Positions 57,285-64,000 of a stretch of DNA of 64,000 nucleotides are shown piece by piece. The stretch is from Saltatorellus ferox (GTDB lineage Bacteria; Planctomycetota; UBA1135; GCA-002686595). The position numbers and the translations under genes are program-made. Location: the NCBI GenBank assembly GCA_007751475.1, contig CP036434.1:3477524-3541523 (forward strand). Direction: 5' to 3'. Every line of letters starts with the position of its first letter. Position 1 is the first letter of the stretch. Under the pieces are notes generated by a model, which was not told the DNA's origin, searched no databases, and saw only the letters and a program-made list of their open reading frames with translations.

Positions 57285-59867
57285 TCAGTTCTCCAGCTCC
57301 TTCTTCAGGTGGTTCCAGAGGGCCGTCGCCAGCGCGCCGTCCTTCAAGAGTCCCGCAGAAACCCGCAGGCGGAACGTCTTCGTGTCACCGAGGAAGCGGG
57401 CCTTCGCGTCCAGCTGCACCGAGTTTCCGGCCAGATACCCCGCCAGCTCCGCCTCGAAGCTCGCGGAATCGAGCATGAAGAGGTCGCCGTTGTGCTTCGC
57501 GATCCAGCTCGTGATCTTGCCCGCGCCCACCACGGCCTTGCCGCCGAGGAAGACCGAGCCCTTCGCCACGTTGAGCGCCCCGAGAGCGGTTTCCCGCGCA
57601 GCGATCAGCGCCGCCACCTTGGGGTCCGTCTCGATGGGCCAGACTTCCGTCATCTTCTCAGCACCCTTGAGGGTTCCGGTTGCGGCCTCGCGCGCCGTGA
57701 GAAGCGCCACCATGCGCGGGTCGGCCTCGATGGGCACCCTCAGGAGCGCCTGGTATCCAGCGTTCGACGTCTTCCAGGCGGCGAGCTTGCCCTGGTAGTC
57801 CGCAAACTTCGCGGCCTCGATGATCTTCAGCTTGGGACGCTTCTGGAGAGGAGCCTTCTTCCGGTCGCTGATGGCCTGCTGCCAGGCCTTTCGCGCGCTG
57901 TCGGCGGCGCTCTTCTTCCGATCGACCTTGGCCTTCCGTGTCTTCCGGTTGCCGAGAATCGTGGCGCGCACCTTGTCCATCTCACCGGTGAGCTTCTGCA
58001 CCTCGGCCTGCGCGCTTCGCAGCGCCGAGCCCTGGCGGTCGCGGCGAGCAAGCACCTTCTTCTTCTCTGCCTCGATCGATCCGTCGAGCTGGCGAACCTG
58101 CGCCTTCGCGTCGTCGAGGTCCCTTTGAGCCCTGGCGAAGTCCCGCTCCGTTTCCTCGGCCCAGGCGCGGGCCTTGCCGGAGACCTGTTCGCTCAAGGTC
58201 CGCGAGAGCTGATTCTCCACGGTCGCAGCGACTCGCCACGCGGGCCGACCCTGCGACGGAGAACTCAGGTGATAGGCCGTCGAGTACACGCCTTTGAACT
58301 CCTCGGAGGTATCGATCACGAGGTTCGTGAGGCTACAGTTCACGTCGACGGTGCGGCTGAGAGCCAGGAGCTTCGTCGCACCTTTCAGCCGGAAGTGCTG
58401 GTCGAGCGTGGCGCCAAGTCGAACGTCGACGCTCGCGTCCTTCAGCGACACGGCGCCAAGATCCACGTCGGAGCACGCGCCGATCAGCGTCAGGTCAGGG
58501 ACGAGCCCGCCCATGCTGATTGCGCCATCGACGAACGCGAGCTTCCTCCCCAGCGCGTGCAGTTCGCCTCGCAGCGCAAAGCCCTCACTCGTGCCGAGAT
58601 CGCTGTCGCCTTCGGTGGGGGCGATCTTCAGGTAGAGATCGCGCAGCTCGAAGTCAGGAAGGGTGCAAGCGGGCAGCGGCTGCTTGCCCCGCGCCGCGCC
58701 GAGCGCGCTGACGAACGCCACGAGGTCCGCGGAGCCGATGGAGTCGAGCCGCCCTTCGAAGAACCCGCCGACCGGAGCGCCGGTGACCGCGTGGAGCTGG
58801 AGCTTGGCGGAGAGCGCCATGTTCCGCGCGCCGATCGCGAGGCCTCCCCGGAGGCCGAAGCCGATTCGCTGGGCCGTATCGACCTCCAGCAGAAGCCGCG
58901 GGCTCTCCAGGTGCAGGCCACGGATTCCGAGCGCGTCGCGCCACGTCCCGAGCGCCGTCCCGAGGACCTGTACCTCCGTGACGCCCGGCCGCGCCTCCGC
59001 GACGTCGACCCGGCACTCGAAGGACTGCGAGCGCCTGGCATCGCCGCCGTTCGCGACGAGCCGAAAGGAGAGGCCCACGCTGGGCTTGCCGCCGACGATG
59101 AGGCTCGTTTCCCCGGTGACGAAGCTGTCGGGGAGCCCGCCGAGATTCACGGCGGGCAGGTACGCGCGCAGCTCCATCGACTCCTCCAGCCGCTCCCGCA
59201 GGGACTCGTTCTTGTGCGCTTCCCTGAGCTCCGAGAACGACGCGTCCTTCAGGATCGTGCCCTGCAGCAGCACCCCGTCCGTCTCGATCCCGAGCATGCC
59301 GAGCGCGACGCCGAGGGGGGAGCCGCTACCGGCCTCCATCCGCGTCAGAACGTTCACACCGCCCGCGACCTCGAGCATCAGCCGCGCCGAACGAAAGTAG
59401 GGCGAGTAGAACGCGGCCACGTCGGGGCTCATCGTCGCCTCGTCGACGCGCGAGTTGCCCGTGGCGAGGAGCACTGCGGTCCTTCGAAGCTTCAGGTCGC
59501 CGGCGACGGTGCTCTTCAGCGGCGGGACGAGATCCGACAGCCGAGCGGAGGAAGCCTCGATCGCGAGCACCCACCCCGACCCGTCCCCGTCGATGCCGGT
59601 CGAGACCGGATGGAGCATCGCCCGCGACGTGGCACCCAGGAAGGAGACCGAGCCGAAGATCTCACCGCTCTTCTTGCACACGGGTCGCTCGATCTCGAAC
59701 GAAGCGAGGGCCGTCCCCGCCAGTTCGGGCATGTCGCCCAGGGCCAGGACGGCGGTCTCGGCGACGGCCGCGCGAACCGGGGCAGCCGCGCGAGCCGGGC
59801 CAGGCGCGCCAGTCAGGCCCGGGGCAAGGAGGGGCAGAAAGAGGGCAGCGGACGCGAAGGTAAGCAT
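57285..59867 (-). CDS. Large secreted protein with coiled-coil region, hypothetical
   Basis: An 860-residue protein with a signal peptide (LTFASAALFLPLLAPGLTGA, cleavage near residue 28). Residues about 30-530 are beta-rich and without recognised domain. About 550-650 form a charged coiled coil (AEETERDFARAQRDLDDAKA, then QVRQLDGSIEAEKKKVLARR). Two related segments follow: LLRVPIEADPRMVALLTARE and WPIETDPKVAALIAARETAL, an internal repeat of about 33 residues. The C-terminus returns to beta structure. The ATG at 59867 directly abuts a strong hairpin. No enzymatic motif is seen; a periplasmic scaffold or surface protein is possible. Confidence 0.85.
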   Translation of the reverse strand: MLTFASAALFLPLLAPGLTGAPGPARAAAPVRAAVAETAVLALGDMPELAGTALASFEIERPVCKKSGEIFGSVSFLGATSRAMLHPVSTGIDGDGSGWVLAIEASSARLSDLVPPLKSTVAGDLKLRRTAVLLATGNSRVDEATMSPDVAAFYSPYFRSARLMLEVAGGVNVLTRMEAGSGSPLGVALGMLGIETDGVLLQGTILKDASFSELREAHKNESLRERLEESMELRAYLPAVNLGGLPDSFVTGETSLIVGGKPSVGLSFRLVANGGDARRSQSFECRVDVAEARPGVTEVQVLGTALGTWRDALGIRGLHLESPRLLLEVDTAQRIGFGLRGGLAIGARNMALSAKLQLHAVTGAPVGGFFEGRLDSIGSADLVAFVSALGAARGKQPLPACTLPDFELRDLYLKIAPTEGDSDLGTSEGFALRGELHALGRKLAFVDGAISMGGLVPDLTLIGACSDVDLGAVSLKDASVDVRLGATLDQHFRLKGATKLLALSRTVDVNCSLTNLVIDTSEEFKGVYSTAYHLSSPSQGRPAWRVAATVENQLSRTLSEQVSGKARAWAEETERDFARAQRDLDDAKAQVRQLDGSIEAEKKKVLARRDRQGSALRSAQAEVQKLTGEMDKVRATILGNRKTRKAKVDRKKSAADSARKAWQQAISDRKKAPLQKRPKLKIIEAAKFADYQGKLAAWKTSNAGYQALLRVPIEADPRMVALLTAREAATGTLKGAEKMTEVWPIETDPKVAALIAARETALGALNVAKGSVFLGGKAVVGAGKITSWIAKHNGDLFMLDSASFEAELAGYLAGNSVQLDAKARFLGDTKTFRLRVSAGLLKDGALATALWNHLKKELEN

Positions 59868-59891
59868 GGGGGGCTCTGCGTGGAGCCCCCC
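59868..59891 (-). promoter_or_regulatory. Hairpin abutting the start codon of the secreted coiled-coil protein
   Basis: Stem 59868-59876 with 59883-59891 (9 bp, six G-C pairs at the base) and a six-base loop. On the mRNA it ends immediately before the AUG at 59867, covering the whole ribosome-binding region. It could repress translation, or act as a terminator of the upstream operon if the start is used from another transcript. Confidence 0.65.
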
Positions 59892-59955
59892 GTGAGTCCG
59901 CAGCGGTTTTCCGGGAATCGATCTCCCGCGCCGGCCGCTCCCCGCCGCAACCCGT

Positions 59956-60723
59956 TCAGGACACGGTCATTCCGCCGTTCACGACCAGCGTCTGCCCGGT
60001 CACGAACCCGGCCTGTTCGCTGCACATGAAGGCGACGGCGTGCCCGATGTCGTCCGGGACGCCCCAGCGCTGCAGTGGAATCATCCGGAGGTATCCGCGC
60101 TTCGCCTCCTCGGGATCGTTCTCGTGACGCTCCACCGGAATCCAGCCCGGCGAGACCATGTTCACCGTGATCTGATACGGAGCCAGCTCGTTCGCCATCG
60201 AGCGGGTCCAGCCGCGCTGGGCCCCCTTGGCTGCCACGTAGGGGCTGAAGTTCGGCAGGCCCTTGTCGAAGACCTCGGAGCCGATGTTCAAGAAGCGGCC
60301 CCAGCGCTGCTTCTTCATGTGCGGAAGCACGGCCCGCGCGAGGAGGAAAGGGCTCTTCACGAAGAAGTCGATCATCTGCTGGTGGAAGGCCCAGTCGTAC
60401 TGCTCGATGGGCTTCTGTGGCTGGTCCGGCGTCGCATTACAGACGACGACGTCCACGGGGCCGAGGGTCTTCTTGATCTCCTCGATGAGCCGTGGGACGT
60501 CGGCCTCGTCGGTGACGTCGCCGCGGAAGAGCGCTCCCTCGCCGCCGTTCTTCCGGAACGTCTCGAAGGCGGCCTCCGCGCGCTCGGTGTTGTTCGCGTA
60601 GTTCATCGCGACCTTGGCGCCGGCGTCGGCGAGGCGCGCGGCGATCGACTTGCCGAGACCGGTGGTCGAGCCGGTGACGAGGGCGACGCGGCCCTCCAGG
60701 GAAACAAGGGGCTTGGGGCTCAT
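59956..60723 (-). CDS. Short-chain dehydrogenase/reductase
   Basis: A 255-residue classical SDR from ATG 60723, which overlaps the mutarotase stop (ATGA). NAD(P)-binding motif VTGSTTGLGKSIA (about 15-27), DVTDEADVP acidic site, VCNATP (replacing NNAG), catalytic Ser in LNIGSEVF and YVAAKGAQRGWTRSMA with the Tyr and Lys. The C-terminal SEQAGFVTGQTLVVNGGM is the family end. Substrate cannot be fixed. In this sugar operon a sugar or polyol dehydrogenase is more likely than FabG. The frame extends upstream inside the mutarotase gene but that is a shadow. Confidence 0.9.
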   Translation of the reverse strand: MSPKPLVSLEGRVALVTGSTTGLGKSIAARLADAGAKVAMNYANNTERAEAAFETFRKNGGEGALFRGDVTDEADVPRLIEEIKKTLGPVDVVVCNATPDQPQKPIEQYDWAFHQQMIDFFVKSPFLLARAVLPHMKKQRWGRFLNIGSEVFDKGLPNFSPYVAAKGAQRGWTRSMANELAPYQITVNMVSPGWIPVERHENDPEEAKRGYLRMIPLQRWGVPDDIGHAVAFMCSEQAGFVTGQTLVVNGGMTVS

Positions 60724-61853
60724 CGGTGGAAGAAGCGGTGGCTCGTGGTGTGGGTGTACGTCTCGCCGGGGCGAAGGACGATGCTGGGGAAATGGGCGTG
60801 GGTCGGTGCTGCGGGGAAGGCCTGGGTCTCCAGGCAGCAGGCCGAGCGCTTCGCGTACGTCTTTCCGTCCTTGCCCTCTTGCCCGAAGAGGAAGTTGCCG
60901 GTGTAGAACTGAATGCCGGGCTGGTCCGTCGTGATCTGGAGCGTGCGCCCGCTCACGGGGTCGTGCAGCTCGGCGCACGGCTTACCCGGCACCGGGTTCA
61001 GCACGAAGTTGTGGTCGTAGCCCAGCGCCTTGGTGGTGATGAGGCTGTCCAGGTCCACGCCAATGCGCTTGGACCGGCGAAAGTCGAAAGCGGTGCCCGT
61101 GACGTCCAGGATCTCCCCTGTCGGGATCAGCGTGTCATCGGCGATGGTCACGCCGTTCGCCACGAGGGTCAGCTCGTGATCGGCGATCGGGCCCGAGCCC
61201 GCTCCGCCCAGGTTGAAGTAGCTGTGGTGCGTGAGGTTGCAGAGCGTGGGGGCGTCGGTGATCGCCTCGTAGTCGAGCTTCAGCACGCCGTCGTCGGAGA
61301 GTGAGTAGGTGACCGACGTCGTCAGCGTGCCCGGGAAGCCTTCCTCCCCGGCGGGTGACACGTAGGTGAACGTGACCTCGGCGCCTCCGCCCACCTTCGC
61401 GCTCCAGAGACGCCTGCCGAAGCCCACATCGCCGCCGTGGAGCGTGTGGGGCTTGTCGTTGGCTGGCAGCTCGTAGAGTTCGCCGTCGAGTTCGAAGCGC
61501 GCGTTCTGGAGCCTGTTCGCGACCCGCCCGGCAATGCAGCCGAAGTACTGGTTGCGGTCGCTCTCGTAGCCGCTCACGTCGTCGAAGCCGAGCACGACGT
61601 CTGCGACGTCCCCGTGCTGGTCGGGCATCTCGAAGGAAACCAGCGTGGCGCCGAAGTCGGTGAGAACGGCCTTCATGCCCGCGCGGTTGCGGAGCGTATA
61701 GGCCGTGGCCTCGCGACCGTCCTGGAGCTGACCGAAGGAGGCGGTCGTGACGGGGGAGAACGTCGAAGGAGCGGAGCTCATGGTGGAGCAGGAGGCGACG
61801 AGGGCCAGAGCCACGGACGCTGAGGCCCTGGTAGCGGAAGGTGAGAATCTCAT
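60720..61853 (-). CDS. galM: Aldose 1-epimerase (mutarotase), lipoprotein form
   Basis: A 377-residue protein whose signal peptide ends in LALVASC (Cys22 as lipid anchor), so mutarotation occurs outside the cytoplasm, before uptake. The GalM fold is shown by NRAGMKAVLTDFGATLVSFE, NRLQNARFELDGELYELP, THLHGG-type NDKPHTLHGGDVGFGRRLW (substrate His), NLTHHSYFNLGGAG (catalytic His), GYDHNFVLN and the catalytic Glu in SACCLETQAFPAAPTHAHFP. It converts beta to alpha anomers of hexoses such as galactose or glucose. It overlaps the permease stop by four bases. Confidence 0.93.
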   Translation of the reverse strand: MRFSPSATRASASVALALVASCSTMSSAPSTFSPVTTASFGQLQDGREATAYTLRNRAGMKAVLTDFGATLVSFEMPDQHGDVADVVLGFDDVSGYESDRNQYFGCIAGRVANRLQNARFELDGELYELPANDKPHTLHGGDVGFGRRLWSAKVGGGAEVTFTYVSPAGEEGFPGTLTTSVTYSLSDDGVLKLDYEAITDAPTLCNLTHHSYFNLGGAGSGPIADHELTLVANGVTIADDTLIPTGEILDVTGTAFDFRRSKRIGVDLDSLITTKALGYDHNFVLNPVPGKPCAELHDPVSGRTLQITTDQPGIQFYTGNFLFGQEGKDGKTYAKRSACCLETQAFPAAPTHAHFPSIVLRPGETYTHTTSHRFFHR

Positions 61854-62866
61854 GGGGCGGAAGGGGCTGGAGGAGCCGCTCGACGACTTCGGCTGAGTCG
61901 CCTGGCATCCACGAAGCGACGGAAGGCCTCGTCGAACAGCGCCCCGATCAAGAGCACGCCCCCGACGATGGCGAACTCGAGCTGCGAGGGGATGCCGAGG
62001 AGCACGATGGAGTTATAGAGCACGCGCATGACCGCAGCGCCGACGACGACGCCCAGGATCGATCCCTCGCCGCCTCGCAGGCTGCAGCCCCCGAGCACGG
62101 CGGCCGCGATGGCGTACAGCTCGTAGAAGCTGCCCATGCTGACCGGCTGGATCGAGTTGATGTCGAGCGCGAAGAGCACGCCGCCGAGGCCAGCCAGGGT
62201 CGAACAACCGACGTAGGCGGCCGCGGTGAGGCGCTTCACGGGCAGCCCCGCGAACCGCGCGGCCTCGGGGTTGCGGCCGAGCGCAAAGAGCGCGCGCCCG
62301 TACACCGTCCGTGAGAGGACGAGGCCGGAAAGCAGCGCGACGCCCAGGAGGATCAGCGAGGGAGTCGAGATCTGAACGCCCGCGATGGCGAAGGGGCGCC
62401 CGATGCTGAGCGTGCGCAGTCCATCGAACTCCTGGCCGAAGCTCTGCGTCTGGTCCAGCACGAGCTGACGCCCTAGACCGCGATAGATCAACAGGCCGCA
62501 AAGGGTCACGACGAACGGCTGGAGGCTGAACCGCGTGATCAGAAGTCCATGGATGAGACCGATCAGCGCCGATCCCGCGAGCACGATCAGCAGCGCGACG
62601 GGGATCGGCAGCCCGACCTCGGTGAGCATCCAGGGCAGCGCTGTCGCGCTGAGCCCGACGACCGAGCCGATGGAGAGATCGATCCCGCCCGTGATGATCA
62701 CGAACGCGGCGCCGATCCCGAGCAGGCCGAAGAGCGAGGTGCGCTGCAGCAGATTCTCGAGGTTCGCCGGCGCGAAGAAGCGATCGTTGGCCATGCCCGT
62801 GAAGGCGGAGATGGCGATCAGCAGCAGGATGATCGCGATGACCTTGGGCGTCGTGGTGGAGCTCAT
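61850..62866 (-). CDS. Sugar ABC transporter permease (RbsC family)
   Basis: A 338-residue inner-membrane permease with about eight to ten helices. LLGIGAAFVIITGGIDLSIGS and VVGLSATALP near residues 48-75 are the best-known family signature. GRALFALGRNPEAARFAGLP includes the EAA-like loop that contacts the ATPase, and AAAVLGGCSLRGGEGSILGV is the typical C-terminal motif. It pairs with the ATPase gene upstream (ATGA overlap). Ribose, xylose or galactose-type substrates are possible. No periplasmic binding protein gene is visible in the window; it may lie to the right. Confidence 0.94.
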   Translation of the reverse strand: MSSTTTPKVIAIILLLIAISAFTGMANDRFFAPANLENLLQRTSLFGLLGIGAAFVIITGGIDLSIGSVVGLSATALPWMLTEVGLPIPVALLIVLAGSALIGLIHGLLITRFSLQPFVVTLCGLLIYRGLGRQLVLDQTQSFGQEFDGLRTLSIGRPFAIAGVQISTPSLILLGVALLSGLVLSRTVYGRALFALGRNPEAARFAGLPVKRLTAAAYVGCSTLAGLGGVLFALDINSIQPVSMGSFYELYAIAAAVLGGCSLRGGEGSILGVVVGAAVMRVLYNSIVLLGIPSQLEFAIVGGVLLIGALFDEAFRRFVDARRLSRSRRAAPPAPSAP

Positions 62867-64000
62867 GGGGTATGGACGCGATGGGACGTGGTACCGGTGG
62901 CGAGATTCATGACAGCGGCTTCGGTGGCTTCGTCCTGGGGGAGCTCGCCGACGATTCGCCCGTCGCGCATGACGACGATCCGATGGGCGAGACGCCGAAC
63001 CTCTTCGAGGTCGCTGGAGGCGAAGAGCACACCGGCGCCCTGTCGGGCCAGTTCCTCGACGACGTGGTAGATGCCCTCGCGCGCGCCGACGTCGACGCCG
63101 CGGGTGGGCTCGTCGAGCATCAGGAGCGCGAGCCCCTCGTTGATCCAGCGGCCCACGAGGATCTTCTGCTGATTCCCGCCGGAGAGCGAGTTCACCGCGA
63201 CCTTCGGGGAAGCCGCGCGCACGTCGAGCTGCTCGGCCCGGGTGACGTACTCGCGCGACTCCGAGGCCTTCACGAGCCAGCCGCCCGGCGGCCAGGGGCT
63301 CCCCTTGGAGCGGCGGTGGGCCGACGGCAGCGTCAGGTTCTCGTCGACAGGGCCGCCGGTGAAGAGCCCGCAGCCGGCGCGGTCCTCGGGGACGAAACCC
63401 ATACCGAGGTCGATGCGCTCGCGGACGGAGCGCTCGGCGAGGTCGGTGCCCTTCAGTCGAAGCGTCCCGGCGTGAGCCGGACGCAGGCCCGCGACGGTCT
63501 CCAGAAGCTCCGTGCGCCCGGCCCCGACGAGGCCAGCGAGCCCGACGATCTCACCGGCTCCGACCTGAAGCGACTGAACCGCTGCTGGCCACGCCTCGGT
63601 TGCGAAGCCGTCGAGTTCGAGGACCGTCGCGATCGTCCCCTCCGGTCTTGGAACGGCGAGGGGCGGATGACCTTCGGCGCGCCCGATCATGAGCTGCACC
63701 AGCGCCTCGCGCGTGAGTTCCGCGCCGACGAGTTCGCCCACGCGTCGGCCGTCGCGCAGGACGACCGCGCGGTCGGCCACGCTGGTGATCTCCGGCAGCC
63801 GGTGCGAGACGTAGAGGATGGCGATGCCTTCCTCCTTCAGGCGCTTGAGCACCTCGAGGAGTCGGTCCGAGTCGGTCTGCGTCAGCGAGGACGTCGGCTC
63901 GTCGAGGATGAGCACATCGGTCTGCTGGTCGAGCGCCTTCGCGATCTCGACGAGCTGGCGCTGGCCAATGGAGAGTTCGGCGAGCGGCGTACGCGCCTGG
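62863..64000 (-). CDS. Sugar ABC transporter ATP-binding protein (RbsA/MglA type), 3' part
   Basis: The gene enters from beyond the right edge; about 378 residues are visible. The end of the first nucleotide-binding domain is present: signature LSIGQRQLVEIAKAL, Walker B VLILDEPTSSL, and H-loop ILYVSHRLPEI. The second domain has the usual degenerate Walker A GLVGAGRTELLETVAG, LRLKGTDLAERSVRERIDLG, the signature NSLSGGNQQKILVGRWI and Walker B LLMLDEPTRGVDVGAREGIY. This double-domain layout is typical of monosaccharide importers. The stop overlaps the permease start, so the two are translated together. Confidence 0.95.
   Translation of the reverse strand, partial: QARTPLAELSIGQRQLVEIAKALDQQTDVLILDEPTSSLTQTDSDRLLEVLKRLKEEGIAILYVSHRLPEITSVADRAVVLRDGRRVGELVGAELTREALVQLMIGRAEGHPPLAVPRPEGTIATVLELDGFATEAWPAAVQSLQVGAGEIVGLAGLVGAGRTELLETVAGLRPAHAGTLRLKGTDLAERSVRERIDLGMGFVPEDRAGCGLFTGGPVDENLTLPSAHRRSKGSPWPPGGWLVKASESREYVTRAEQLDVRAASPKVAVNSLSGGNQQKILVGRWINEGLALLMLDEPTRGVDVGAREGIYHVVEELARQGAGVLFASSDLEEVRRLAHRIVVMRDGRIVGELPQDEATEAAVMNLATGTTSHRVHTP

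Noticed and set aside
1-64000. tRNA, rRNA, riboswitch and replication-origin signals
   Set aside because: I looked in all gene-free stretches and saw no cloverleaf, conserved rRNA block, recognisable aptamer core or DnaA-box cluster. Short ncRNAs could still be missed by eye.

Overview
The window is a 64 kb piece of a GC-rich bacterial chromosome, most likely from the phylum Planctomycetota. I infer this from several features. There are two ECF sigma factor plus serine/threonine kinase pairs and a third ECF sigma factor fused to a large membrane and extracytoplasmic region. There are several big lipoproteins and secreted proteins, a SUI1-type initiation factor homologue, weak or absent Shine-Dalgarno sites with many GTG/TTG starts, and a secreted protein whose C-terminal module I associate with planctomycete exoproteins. 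No tRNA, rRNA, CRISPR array, prophage or intact transposase was seen.

Layout. 1-4211: core metabolism (end of ETF-ubiquinone oxidoreductase, leucyl aminopeptidase, citrate synthase). 4299-8853: a coupled run of CutC, glucosamine-6-phosphate deaminase, a possible degenerate sugar-kinase-fold protein and a sodium/solute symporter, which reads as an amino-sugar uptake and catabolism operon. 8869-10485: secreted M28 peptidase. 10543-15299: a tight operon of a TolC-like outer-membrane lipoprotein, an EamA exporter, PqiA and PqiB, plausibly an envelope lipid or efflux system. 15300-15632: hairpin-rich spacer and a strong terminator. 15701-19025: ECF sigma and membrane kinase. 19291-31260: coiled-coil protein, repeat-bearing spacer with a broken small ORF, a 1177-residue lipoprotein, a GT-C type glycosyltransferase, a second sigma-kinase pair and a planctomycete-type secreted protein. 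31400-39010: SUI1, a DUF455 ferritin-like protein, an ATP-grasp-like protein, an alpha-oxoamine synthase translationally coupled to a C39-type lipoprotein peptidase, a membrane protein, a NIL-domain protein and gamma-glutamyltransferase. 39082-42040: two membrane-anchored hypothetical proteins.

42226-49963: DNA repair and neighbours (uvrB, AIM24-like, HIT, N-acetylhexosamine-kinase-like, uvrC, HPF-like). Between uvrB and the AIM24-like gene lies a gene-free 1.05 kb nested inverted repeat. Its hairpins are conserved between the two arms by compensatory base changes; this is the most unusual object in the window. 50100-56334: CHASE histidine kinase, CYTH-CHAD protein and the sigma-membrane fusion. 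56371-57237: a second, diverged inverted-repeat element that encloses a decayed fragment of a Y1/REP-associated transposase. This suggests that both inverted-repeat elements could be relics or products of HUH-transposase (REP/RAYT-like) activity. 57285-64000: a large secreted coiled-coil protein, then a sugar operon on the minus strand (ABC ATPase, permease, lipoprotein mutarotase, SDR) in which each start codon overlaps the previous stop.

All functions are inferred by eye from motifs. No database search was possible.
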